NCBI RefSeq assembly: GCF_014647875.1
Contig: NZ_BMQA01000008.1
Coordinates: 124,001-188,000 of the forward strand
Source: Streptomyces brasiliensis
GTDB lineage: Bacteria; Actinomycetota; Actinomycetes; Streptomycetales; Streptomycetaceae
DNA: 64,000 nucleotides
Reading direction: 5' to 3'
Below the pieces are notes generated by a model that was not told the DNA's origin, ran no database searches, and saw nothing but the letters and a program-made list of their open reading frames with translations. The stretch's first letter is position 1, and each line of letters opens with the position of its first letter. Shown in pieces: positions 8,012-15,245 of this stretch. Position numbers and translations under genes: made by a program.

Positions 8012-9140
8012 GCTGCGCGGCCCCGAGGTACCGGCCAAGGCACTGGACGCGCGCGCCCTCGCGGCGCTCGCCTCGAACCCGGGGTGCCGCCGGCGCGCGA
8101 TCCTGGACGGTGCCGGGGTGGACAAGGCCGCACTGGCGGGCGCGCTCGGCTCGCCGTCCGCTTTCGGCCAGTCGCAGTTCGCGCTCACCCGGGGCAACGC
8201 CTTCGAGGCGAAGGTGAAGGCCGACGGCGGCGCGGAGCTGCTGAGGCTGGTGCACGCGCGCCTCGACCCGGCGGCCGAACCGCCGCACGAGGCCGCCGTA
8301 CCGGACCTGTCCGCGACCGGCCCCGAGGTGCGCACGGCCCGTACGGCGCTGGCGCTGCGCGAAGCCACCGGGGCACCCGGCACCTGGACGCTGCTCGATC
8401 ACCCGATGCTCGCCCTCGACGTCGCGGGCTCCCCCGCGTTCCTGGAGCCGGACGCGGTGGTCGTACACCCGGACGGCAGCTGGACGGTCGTGGAGATCAA
8501 GTCCTTCCCGATGCTGGACGGTTCGGCCGACCCCGCGAAGGTCGGCGCGGCGGCACGGCAGGCGGCGGTGTACGTGCTGGCCCTGGAGGAGGTCGCGGCC
8601 CGGCTCGTCGACGAGGAGACGCCGGCCCCGCGCGTGCGGCACCGGGTCCTGCTGGTCTGCCCGAAGGACTTCTCCAACCTGCCCACCGCCTCCGCGGTCG
8701 ACATTCGCAAGCAGCGCGCGGTCACCGCCCGTCAACTCGCCCGCCTCACGCGCGTGCAGGACATCGCCGACAGCCTCCCGGAGGGCGTCTGCTTCGCCCC
8801 GGACCTGCCGCCCGCCGAGCTGACGGCCGCGGTCGAGTCGGTCCAGGCGGCGTACGCGCCCGAGTGCCTGGCCGCCTGCGAACTCGCCTTCCACTGCCGG
8901 GACCGCTCCCGCGCGGCCGGCGCGGTGACCGCCCTCGGCCGCCCGGTCCGCGCCGAACTGGGCGGCCTGACCACGGTCGACGACGTCCTGTCGGCGGCCC
9001 GCGGTGAGAGCGGCGACCCGGACGACCCGGCGGTGGCGGCCCTGCGCAGGGCCGCGGCGCTGCGTGCCGAGGCCCTCGCCGCGGCCGGCCGGGACATCAC
9101 CCTCGCCACCACCGGCGTGGGGGTGGCTCCTTGTCGCTGA
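7908..9140 (+). CDS. RecB/Cas4-type PD-(D/E)XK nuclease with putative Fe-S cluster cysteines
   Basis: 410 residues from the GTG at 7908 (in-frame GTG 7884 and TTG 7878 also possible; none has a good Shine-Dalgarno). Visible nuclease motifs are RGNAFE (95-100), D182 in LEPDAVVV, E196-x-K198 in VVEIKSF, and the RecB-family QxxxY (Q218-Y222). A lone C60 (NPGCRRR) precedes the core and three cysteines follow it (C320, C324, C330 in ECLAACELAFHC). This C-n-C-C-C arrangement matches the 4Fe-4S staple of AddB, Cas4 and Dna2 nucleases. It is the first gene of a three-gene coupled operon with an unknown protein and an SF1B helicase. The start overlaps the PAP2 reading frame by about 100 nt; no start exists between 8011 and C60, so the overlap seems real. 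Confidence 0.85.
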   Translation: MSEFHGSARSGSALNPSRTPRPRTREKGLRQRLAELRGPEVPAKALDARALAALASNPGCRRRAILDGAGVDKAALAGALGSPSAFGQSQFALTRGNAFEAKVKADGGAELLRLVHARLDPAAEPPHEAAVPDLSATGPEVRTARTALALREATGAPGTWTLLDHPMLALDVAGSPAFLEPDAVVVHPDGSWTVVEIKSFPMLDGSADPAKVGAAARQAAVYVLALEEVAARLVDEETPAPRVRHRVLLVCPKDFSNLPTASAVDIRKQRAVTARQLARLTRVQDIADSLPEGVCFAPDLPPAELTAAVESVQAAYAPECLAACELAFHCRDRSRAAGAVTALGRPVRAELGGLTTVDDVLSAARGESGDPDDPAVAALRRAAALRAEALAAAGRDITLATTGVGVAPCR

Positions 9141-10717
9141 TCGCCACCCTCGCGCGGCTGGAGGCCGTCAGCACCGGCCGCGCCCGTCCCGCAGCCACCG
9201 TGCGGCACCGCCGGCTGTCCGACCGCCCCCTGGTGTTCGTGCCGCTCACCACCGCCGGTGAGGCCGGTGCCCCGCTCGGCGCGCTGGCCGGCACCGACCG
9301 GGACGCGCCGCGCCTGCTGGTCGTACCGCAGCCGCGCGACCGCGACCTGCGCTTCGCATTCCTCGCCGAACTGTCCGACGTCGTCCTGCCGTACGTCGAC
9401 TCGTACGCGGAGTCGGTGGAGGCCGCCGAGCGCACCGAGACCGACCCGGAGACCGGCAAGCGGGTCAAGGTCGAGGTGGAACTGTGCGCGGACGCACCCC
9501 AGTTGATTGTGCCGAGCCACGCGGGCGTCGAGTTCGTGCGGCTGCTCGGCCGCTCCATGCGGTTCCGGCGCACCGTCGAGCAGGACCCCGAGGCGCCCTA
9601 CCCGGCGCCTCCCCGGGTGCCGCTGCTCGGCCGGTGGCTGACCCACTTCGGGGAGCGGGCCCGGGTGCCCGGCTCCTCGCTGCTCCTGGCCATGACCGAG
9701 CTGCTGGCCCGGCACTGGGCCACCGGCCAGTCCGGCCTGGAGGACCAGCATCTGGGCGCGCTGCTCGCGTGGATCGACCCGCCCGCGGGCGAGACCGGCG
9801 CCGAGGCGGCGCTGCGTGCCGAACTGGCGCGGGAGGAAGGCCAGTTGGTGTGCCCGCCCGCGGGCCCGGCCACCGACCCGGCGTTCGACAACAAGCTGCT
9901 CGCGCCCGCCATCGAGCGCTACGACCGGGCCCGCACCGCGCTCGCCGCCGCCGAGGACGGCCTGCAGGCGGACGACCGGCTCGGTGAACTCACCGCCGCC
10001 GAGCGGCAGATCCACGACCTGGTGCTCAGCCGCACGCTGCCGACCTGGGAGAAGGTCTGGGCCGGCATCGACCTGCTGCGGGCGCTGCCCGAGGGGGCGC
10101 ATGTCGAGGAGCGCTGGACCCGCGACCGCTGGTCGTTCACCGGTCACCGTGACCGCGTCCTCGCGGGTGAGCCGCCGCAGCCGCGCCGGGACGACGCGGT
10201 CACCGCCGCGAACAAGCTGGCCACACGCGAGCGCGAACAGGCCCGGCTCGAGGCCCAGGAGGCGCTCGACGACCCGCTGGTGATGGCGGGCCGGCGACTG
10301 GCCGGAGAGGCGTTCGCCGGCGAGGTCGTCGACGTGGTGATGGCGTACAGCGAGGGCAAGCGGCCCAGTCCGCGCCCGCTGGTCACCGTCCGCACGGACG
10401 ACCGGCCGCACCTCGGGGAGCGGGCGAAGGTGTACCGCTCGCTGGGCGGCAAACCGCAGTCGGCGGAGTTCGCCGGGTACGAGGGCGAGGGCCTGGTCGT
10501 GCTCCGGATCCTCGACAAGATGGGCCGCGGCAAGGAGCCGGAGGCCGGATCGGTGCCGGAGACGGGCGACCGGCTGTGCTTCACGCTGTTCGAGCACGAG
10601 CAGCGCGGCGGTGCGAAGCTGCCCGACCCGGAGGAGACCCCGTGGACGCACGGCGGCCCGCCGGGCGAGGCGGCACCCGAGACTCCCGACACCGTGACCG
10701 AGGAGGACGTCCTGTGA
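9131..10717 (+). CDS. Uncharacterised protein between the nuclease and helicase genes
   Basis: 528 residues from a TTG at 9131 that overlaps the nuclease stop by 10 nt. I recognise no domain. The N-terminal half contains strand-rich phrases (RPLVFVPLTTAGE, PRLLVVPQPRDRDLRFAFL, ELCADAPQLIVPSHAGVEFVRLLG). The middle is helical and charged (ERYDRARTALAAAEDGL, ATREREQARLEAQEALDDP), and a later part (EVVDVVMAYSEGKRPSPRPLVTVRT ... GEGLVVLRILDKM) looks like a small beta-barrel. No membrane segment, Cys cluster or nucleotide motif is present. The strict coupling on both sides (10-nt overlap upstream, 4-nt GTGA overlap downstream) argues that it is a stoichiometric partner, perhaps a DNA-binding or scaffold subunit, of a nuclease-helicase machine. 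Confidence 0.82.
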   Translation: MSLIATLARLEAVSTGRARPAATVRHRRLSDRPLVFVPLTTAGEAGAPLGALAGTDRDAPRLLVVPQPRDRDLRFAFLAELSDVVLPYVDSYAESVEAAERTETDPETGKRVKVEVELCADAPQLIVPSHAGVEFVRLLGRSMRFRRTVEQDPEAPYPAPPRVPLLGRWLTHFGERARVPGSSLLLAMTELLARHWATGQSGLEDQHLGALLAWIDPPAGETGAEAALRAELAREEGQLVCPPAGPATDPAFDNKLLAPAIERYDRARTALAAAEDGLQADDRLGELTAAERQIHDLVLSRTLPTWEKVWAGIDLLRALPEGAHVEERWTRDRWSFTGHRDRVLAGEPPQPRRDDAVTAANKLATREREQARLEAQEALDDPLVMAGRRLAGEAFAGEVVDVVMAYSEGKRPSPRPLVTVRTDDRPHLGERAKVYRSLGGKPQSAEFAGYEGEGLVVLRILDKMGRGKEPEAGSVPETGDRLCFTLFEHEQRGGAKLPDPEETPWTHGGPPGEAAPETPDTVTEEDVL

Positions 10718-12051
10718 CGGCGCCGGCCTTCGACCCCGGTACGGCGGCCACGCGGGCCACCGACGCGATCCTCCACGACACCCTGTACGGCACGCACCGC
10801 GGTGTGGTCGTCGACTCCCCGCCCGGCGCGGGAAAGTCCACGCTCGTGGTCCGCGCGGCGCTCGAACTCGCCGACGCCGGGCGCCCGCTGATGGTGGTGG
10901 CGCAGACGAACGCCCAGGTCGACGACCTGGTGCTCCGCCTCGCCGAGAAGAACCCCGAGCTGCCGGTCGGCCGGCTGCACAGCAGTGACGCCGACCCGTA
11001 CGACACGGCGCTGGACGACCTGCCGCAGGTGCGCAAGTCGGCGAAGGCGGCGGACCTCACGGGCCTGCCGGTCGTGATCTCGACCGCCGCGAAGTGGGCG
11101 CACGTCACGGTGGACGAGCCGTGGCGGCACGCGATCGTCGACGAGGCGTACCAGATGCGCTCGGACAGCCTGCTCGCCGTGGCCGGGCTGTTCGAGCGCG
11201 CACTGTTCGTGGGCGACCCCGGGCAGCTGGACCCGTTCGCGATCGTGGGCAGCGAGCAGTGGGCGGGGCTGTCGTACGACCCCTCGGCCTCGGCGGTGAC
11301 CACCCTGCTGGCCCACAACCCGGACCTCCCGCAGCACCGGCTGCCGGTGTCGTGGCGGCTCCCGGCGTCGGCGGCCCCGCTGGTCTCGGACGCCTTCTAC
11401 CCCTACACCCCCTTCCGCAGCGGCACGGACCACGGCGACCGGCGGCTCACCTTCGCCGTGCCGTCGGACGGCTCCGGCCCCGACCGGGTCATCGACGAGG
11501 CGGCGTCGTCGGGCTGGGGCCTGCTGGAGCTGCCCGCCCGGCACACCCCGCGCACGGACCCGGAGGCGGTGCGCGCGGTGGCGACGGTGGTGCGGCGCCT
11601 GCTGGACCGGGGCGGCGCGGCGGTCTCCGAGCGCTCTCCTGACCCGGCTCCGCTGACCGCCGACCGGATCGCGGTGGGCACCGCCCACCGGGACCAGGCG
11701 GCGGCGGTCCGCTCGGCGCTGGCCGAGCTGGGCGCCGCGGACGTGACGGTCGACACGGCGAACCGCCTCCAGGGCCGGGAGTACGACGTGACGGTGGTCC
11801 TCCACCCGCTCTCCGGCCGCCCCGACGCCACGGCGTTCCACCTGGAGACGGGCCGCCTGTGCGTCCTGGCGTCCCGCCACCGCCAGGCGTGCATCATGAT
11901 CTGCCGAGCGGGCGTTACGGACCTCCTGGACGACTACCCGTCCACGGAACCGGTCCAGCTGGGAACGGTGGTGAAGTTCCCGGACGGCTGGGAGGCGAAC
12001 CACACGGTCCTCGCCCACCTGGCGGAACACCGCGTGAGCCTGCGGCCATGA
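10714..12051 (+). CDS. SF1B (Dna2/Upf1-like) DNA helicase
   Basis: 445 residues; the GTG start overlaps the preceding stop (GTGA). Helicase motifs appear in order: Walker A SPPGAGKST (35-43, K41), motif Ia VVAQTNAQVDDL, Walker B IVDEAY (141-146), motif III GDPGQLDPF (168-175), motif IV VSWRLP with R215, motif V VDTANRLQGREYD (about 346-358) and motif VI ETGRLCVLASRHRQ (about 378-391). This set belongs to the Upf1/Dna2 side of SF1, not to UvrD/Rep. No nuclease or Fe-S cysteines are in this protein; they are supplied by the first gene of the operon. The C-terminal phrase GWEANHTVLAHLAEHRVSL is partly duplicated downstream of the gene. Confidence 0.88.
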   Translation: MTAPAFDPGTAATRATDAILHDTLYGTHRGVVVDSPPGAGKSTLVVRAALELADAGRPLMVVAQTNAQVDDLVLRLAEKNPELPVGRLHSSDADPYDTALDDLPQVRKSAKAADLTGLPVVISTAAKWAHVTVDEPWRHAIVDEAYQMRSDSLLAVAGLFERALFVGDPGQLDPFAIVGSEQWAGLSYDPSASAVTTLLAHNPDLPQHRLPVSWRLPASAAPLVSDAFYPYTPFRSGTDHGDRRLTFAVPSDGSGPDRVIDEAASSGWGLLELPARHTPRTDPEAVRAVATVVRRLLDRGGAAVSERSPDPAPLTADRIAVGTAHRDQAAAVRSALAELGAADVTVDTANRLQGREYDVTVVLHPLSGRPDATAFHLETGRLCVLASRHRQACIMICRAGVTDLLDDYPSTEPVQLGTVVKFPDGWEANHTVLAHLAEHRVSLRP

Positions 12052-12146
12052 GCTGCGCGGCTGATCGACGAACACCAGGCCCCACACCGCCCACCCACCG
12101 GACGGAGTCCGGCACCCCGCCGGGGGCGGCCAACGGATACAGCCCC

Positions 12147-12209
12147 GACGGCTGGCAGGCGAACCACACGGCCCTCGCCCACCCGGCGGAACACCGCGTG
12201 AGCCGGCGG
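12147..12209 (+). repeat. Truncated direct duplicate of the helicase gene 3' end
   Basis: These 63 bases match positions 11983-12045, the last codons of the helicase gene, at 59 of 63 positions. The copy lies 164 nt downstream, so it is not in the same phase as the gene. It has its own stop (TGA just beyond 12209), but the frame that would continue the helicase is closed at 12051. It looks like a remnant of a partial gene duplication or of an exchanged gene tail. The rest of the 12052-12309 spacer holds only the ribosome site of the next gene. Confidence 0.8.
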
Positions 12210-12309
12210 GGTTGATTCACGACCGAGGGCCCCTTGCGCGGGCGCGGGACAATGGTTGGTGGCCCACCCATTGGGGGTGCCCATCGAAACCGTACGAGGA
12301 GGAGAAGAC

Positions 12310-12681
12310 ATGGCGGAGCCCACGCCGCGTCGGAACGAACCGCGGCTACGCCCCGCGCCCCTGCTCTTCGAGCCCATGGAGGCCGTCGCCGACCCCGAGC
12401 ACTTCTTCGACCTGGAGTCGATCGACGACCCCCGCGCCCTACTGGCCCGGGCGACGGAGCTGACCCAGGCGTTCCGCGCGGCCACCGACCGTGCCATGGA
12501 GTACCAGGCCATGGCCGCCGCCCAGCTCGCCGACCCGCGCCGCTTCGACCGGCTGACTCCGGCGGACATCGCGGAGCGCGCGGAGTGGACGGAGGACTAC
12601 GCGAAGAAGATGGTGGAGTTCGGCCAGGACCTGATGCGGGGCGTCGGCGCCGAGGGCCGGGGCACCGCCGACCCTGTGTAG
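12310..12681 (+). CDS. Small conserved hypothetical protein
   Basis: 123 residues, acidic, without signal peptide or membrane segment. The ATG at 12310 has a strong GAGGAGGAG site just upstream. The N-terminal part is basic and proline-rich (PTPRRNEPRLRPAPLLF); the rest is predicted helical with repeated Ala/Glu/Asp (DDPRALLARATELTQAFRAATDRAMEYQ, then LTPADIAERAEWTEDYAKKMVEFGQDL). It ends in a Gly-rich tail. I know no function. The strong ribosome site and biased codon use mark it as a real gene, separately expressed from the helicase operon. Confidence 0.8.
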   Translation: MAEPTPRRNEPRLRPAPLLFEPMEAVADPEHFFDLESIDDPRALLARATELTQAFRAATDRAMEYQAMAAAQLADPRRFDRLTPADIAERAEWTEDYAKKMVEFGQDLMRGVGAEGRGTADPV

Positions 12682-12807
12682 CGACCGCTCTGTACCGGCC
12701 AGGGGGCATATGCCGACTGCGGGCAAGATACTCCCCTCCGTCGCCTCCTGTGCCGGTTTTCCACAACTCTCGGGAACCGGCGCTCACGGACGGTAGATGT
12801 ACACGCC

Positions 12808-13362
12808 ATGAGCAGTACACGGAATGTCACCGCCGCCGGCGCCGCCTGGCTCGCCTCCGCAGGAACGTATCCGCGGAGCACGCTCGCGTTCTGGGAGGAG
12901 CGGCCGGACGCCCCGGTCGTCCTACCCTGCGGCTCCGCCTTCGATGTGGTGAACACACCGGCGATCTTCGGACGCCAGATGCTGGACCGGTTATGGGACG
13001 AGGGGCCGGGATCGGGCCCGGTCGCGGTGTACCGGGGCCGCATGCTCCTGTTCGCCGCACCTGGCACCGCCCAGCGGCTGCCGTCGCTCCTCGACTGGCA
13101 GGAGTGGGGCTCCCACGTGCCGCCGCTGCTGTGCCACGGCTCGGGCGACGCGGTGACCGTCCCGGCCCCGCACGGCGACGGCTCCCCACCCCTCTCCGGC
13201 TCCCGCTGGCTGGTCGCCCCCGACACCCGTCATCCCTGGCTGCCGGGCCCCGAGGTCCTTCTCTGGGCGGCCGTGCGCGTGGTCCGCTCAGCGGTGCGGA
13301 TATCGATTTTTCCTCCCACCGATCAGGGTGCTAAGGTCTACGACGTCAGCAGGCGCCGCTAG
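12808..13362 (+). CDS. Bifunctional primase/polymerase-N-like protein with a TTA codon
   Basis: 184 residues of a kind common in Streptomyces and usually labelled 'bifunctional DNA primase/polymerase'. Typical phrases are GAAWLASAGTYPRSTLAFWEERPDAPVVLPCG, AFDVVNTPAIFGRQMLDRLWDEG, GPVAVYRGRMLLFAAPGTAQRLPSLLDWQEWG and HGSGDAVTVPAPH. It is only the N-terminal fold; no catalytic primase core is apparent, so enzyme activity is doubtful. L62 is encoded by TTA (12991-12993), so translation should need the bldA tRNA and be restricted to late growth. The last 10 nt overlap tRNA-Lys, and the stop codon is the TAG inside the tRNA gene (13360-13362). Confidence 0.8.
   Translation: MSSTRNVTAAGAAWLASAGTYPRSTLAFWEERPDAPVVLPCGSAFDVVNTPAIFGRQMLDRLWDEGPGSGPVAVYRGRMLLFAAPGTAQRLPSLLDWQEWGSHVPPLLCHGSGDAVTVPAPHGDGSPPLSGSRWLVAPDTRHPWLPGPEVLLWAAVRVVRSAVRISIFPPTDQGAKVYDVSRRR
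13332..13337 (+). promoter_or_regulatory. Candidate -10 box for tRNA-Lys copy 1
   Basis: TAAGGT lies 15 nt before the mature tRNA 5' end. It is close to the Streptomyces vegetative -10 consensus (TAgRRT). Equivalent positions before the other two copies carry TAGTAT (24574-24579) and TAGAGT (28794-28799). No convincing -35 element was assigned. This promoter lies inside the 3' end of the preceding coding sequence. Confidence 0.4.
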
Positions 13363-13426
13363 CTCAGTTGGTTAGAGCAGCTGACTCTTAATCAGCGGGT
13401 CCGGGGTTCGAGTCCCTGGCGGCGCA
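13353..13426 (+). tRNA. tRNA-Lys (anticodon CTT), copy 1
   Basis: 74-nt cloverleaf. Acceptor arms GCGCCGC/GCGGCGC pair perfectly, with discriminator A at 13426. The D arm reads GCTC-AGTTGGTTA-GAGC, the anticodon stem GCTGA/TCAGC encloses loop CTCTTAA (anticodon CTT, reading AAG), and the T arm carries GGTTCGAGTCC. CCA is not encoded. Identical 74-nt copies are at 24621 and 28815. A strong hairpin follows 6 nt downstream. Confidence 0.97.
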
Positions 13427-13432
13427 CGATGG

Positions 13433-13478
13433 CGATGGCGAGGTATGTTCGCGGACAGCGCGAACCTCCTCGCCATCG
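13433..13478 (+). terminator. Hairpin terminator after tRNA-Lys copy 1
   Basis: CGATGGCGAG (from 13433) pairs with CTCGCCATCG (ending 13478), and an inner GTTCGCG/CGCGAAC pair extends the stem. It is followed by TTGTTCTTG. A second hairpin, GCGCGGC-TTC-GCCGCGC, lies at 13487-13503. Both elements recur after the other tRNA-Lys copies. Confidence 0.75.
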
Positions 13479-13503
13479 TTGTTCTTGCGCGGCTTCGCCG
13501 CGC

Positions 13504-13669
13504 GTTGCGGGGGCTTCGCCACCCACACCCCCACACCCCACTGACCGTAAGCCGTGAGGTCAGCGTGGTTCGAGTGGCGGCACACCACAGCGATGACAAG
13601 GCATGTTCGCAGACAACGCGAACCGCTCCTACCCCCACACCCCGGTTACCGTAAGTTGTGAGGTCAGGG
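13504..13669. repeat. Degenerate repeat tract downstream of tRNA-Lys copy 1
   Basis: This spacer has no gene. It contains the repeated words CCACACCC and CCGTAAGCCGTGAGGTC (about 13545, with a variant CCGTAAGTTGTGAGGTC near 13650) and a decayed copy of the tRNA 3' arm plus terminator (GGTTCGAGTGGCGGCACACCA near 13568, then GCGATGACAAGGCATGTTCG). The same succession, better preserved, follows tRNA copy 3. Short antisense open frames across the tRNA and this tract are artefacts. Confidence 0.6.
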
Positions 13670-14929
13670 TCAGCCGGTGATCGCCGGGGTGATCTTGACG
13701 TTCCAGGCGCCGGAGGCCGTGCGGGACTCCGCTTCCACCTTCACCCCTTCACCCGGCACCGTGAAGCTCTCGCCGAGGGCGACCGGGGCGTCGGCGAGCG
13801 GAGGGTAGACCGACCCCTCCCAACAGGCCTCCGAGTGCGGGTGGGCGTCCACGACCTCGATCGGACCGCCGCCGGACTCGGTGCCGCTACGCACCCGGTA
13901 CACCAGCACACCCTGCCGGCACTCCGCGTGGTTGTTCCCGACCGCTCCTCGCACCTCGAAAGCGAGCGCGGTGTCGGCGCCGGTGCGCACGACGGCCAGC
14001 TTCACGCCCTGGCCCAGGCCGAACGCCGGCGCTCCGGCGGCACCCACCGTCGGTGTCTCCTCGCCCGCGGCCAGCGGCTCCAGGGTCAGCCGCGTCGGCG
14101 CGGCCCCCCGTACGCACACCACCTGGCGGGGATCCAGCCAGCCCAGCTTCCACTTGTGCCAGGCGAACAGATCCGGAGCCATTCCGAACTGGCTGCCCAT
14201 CAGGTCCCAGTCGCCGACGTAGGTGTCCCAGTCACCCTTCCCGTCGACCGGCCGGTGGTAGAGGTCCGGCAGGTCGAAGACGTGCCCCGTCTCGTGCGCG
14301 AGGACCAGCCGGTCCGGCGGGTGCTTCTCGAAGACCGTGACGACCCGGCGGACGTCCTTGCCGTCCAGGTGCATCGGGGTCTCCAGGTTGACCACCTTCG
14401 TCGCGTCGGAGTCCACTCCGGGCGCGTCCGGATCGGCCACGAAGTAGACGATGTCGTAGCGCGAGAAGTCGACCTCCCGGTCCGCCACCCTGAACGCGTC
14501 GCGCAGATACTCGGCCCGCTGCGCCGCCTTCCAGTCCCGTCTTATGGCGTACGACGTCGACGAGTGCGGCATGCGGATCCAGTGGCTGAGCGGATGCGGG
14601 CGCAGCTTGAGCTTGCCGTACGAGGCCTGCTCGAAGAAGCGGCTGGTGGCGGGGAAGTGGTCGGCGGTGAGCTCGGCGGGCGTGACGCGCGGGGCGGAGT
14701 CGGGGAAGGAGAGGAACACCATCACGGCGTCGAGGGCGCGGGTCGGGCGGGTGTAGGCGGCGTTCCAGGTGTCGACGCCCTCGGAGTGGTGAGCCGGGGT
14801 CCGATGGAGGGCGCACGGCGCGGTCGAGAACGGCTCGGCGACCGACGGACCGGTCAGGATCGAGGTCGCTGCGAGCGCCGACATGGTCGTGAACACGGCG
14901 GCGGTGCTGCGCAGCTGGGGACGCGGCAC
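13670..14929 (-). CDS. Secreted M6-like zinc metalloprotease
   Basis: 419 residues from a GTG at 14929, chosen because GGAGG stands 7 nt upstream; the frame is open further but lacks a start signal. The N terminus is a signal peptide (LRSTAAVFTTMSALAATSILTG). The zinc site is VLAHETGHVFDLPDLY (HExxH, with a downstream Pro-Asp-Leu-Tyr) followed by the WDLMGS Met-turn segment, as in the immune-inhibitor-A/M6 group and related secreted Streptomyces proteases. The C-terminal third looks like a beta-sandwich. It is likely exported and active on extracellular protein. It stands alone, divergent from the c-di-GMP gene. Confidence 0.83.
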   Translation of the reverse strand: MPRPQLRSTAAVFTTMSALAATSILTGPSVAEPFSTAPCALHRTPAHHSEGVDTWNAAYTRPTRALDAVMVFLSFPDSAPRVTPAELTADHFPATSRFFEQASYGKLKLRPHPLSHWIRMPHSSTSYAIRRDWKAAQRAEYLRDAFRVADREVDFSRYDIVYFVADPDAPGVDSDATKVVNLETPMHLDGKDVRRVVTVFEKHPPDRLVLAHETGHVFDLPDLYHRPVDGKGDWDTYVGDWDLMGSQFGMAPDLFAWHKWKLGWLDPRQVVCVRGAAPTRLTLEPLAAGEETPTVGAAGAPAFGLGQGVKLAVVRTGADTALAFEVRGAVGNNHAECRQGVLVYRVRSGTESGGGPIEVVDAHPHSEACWEGSVYPPLADAPVALGESFTVPGEGVKVEAESRTASGAWNVKITPAITG

Positions 14930-15245
14930 GGAAGGACCTCCGGGAGCGGTTCTTGGGACACCGCATCCAGCCTGTGGCAGTTCGTTACCGTTTGCCCTGT
15001 TTGTCTGCCCCAGAAGGGTGAGGACCGCGATGGGTCCTCGAATGGCCGACATCCCGAATCACTCACGGAACGTCACAAGTGGTCGAGGGCTTGAAGAACC
15101 CGTCCAGGCGCGGGCAGAAACGATCTGTCAGAACGGTCGCTGCTTCGGGGACACTGGACATCGGCTGGAAGGCCTTCGGGCCAGCATCTATGATCGGCAC
15201 ACTTTCCGGCACGGACACAGATCGAGTGCACTGCGGGAGCGAGCG
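14930..15245. other. 316-bp divergent intergenic region between the metalloprotease and the cdgA-like gene
   Basis: No coding sequence is supported here. It carries both promoters. A BldD-like half-site pair, TCACTC at 15059-15064 and ACGTCA at 15070-15075, is arranged as an inverted repeat resembling the BldD box (TnACnC...GnGTnA) with one mismatch in the second arm. In S. coelicolor the orthologous cdgA promoter is reported as a BldD target, which makes this site plausible, but the match is weak and the assignment tentative. Confidence 0.4.

Noticed and set aside
4757..8383. A 1208-codon open frame on the minus strand
   Set aside because: It runs antisense to the regulator, PAP2 and nuclease genes and has Arg/Ala/Gly-rich, domain-free sequence, as expected from high-GC shadow frames.
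12052..12309. A small gene covering the duplicated helicase tail
   Set aside because: The frame entering the duplicate begins inside the helicase gene in another phase and has no start signal; it is better seen as a sequence remnant.
13388..13588. Small antisense ORFs over the tRNA-Lys genes (also at 28850-29047)
   Set aside because: They are the well-known artefact of translating a tRNA and its terminator on the wrong strand; they have no ribosome site.
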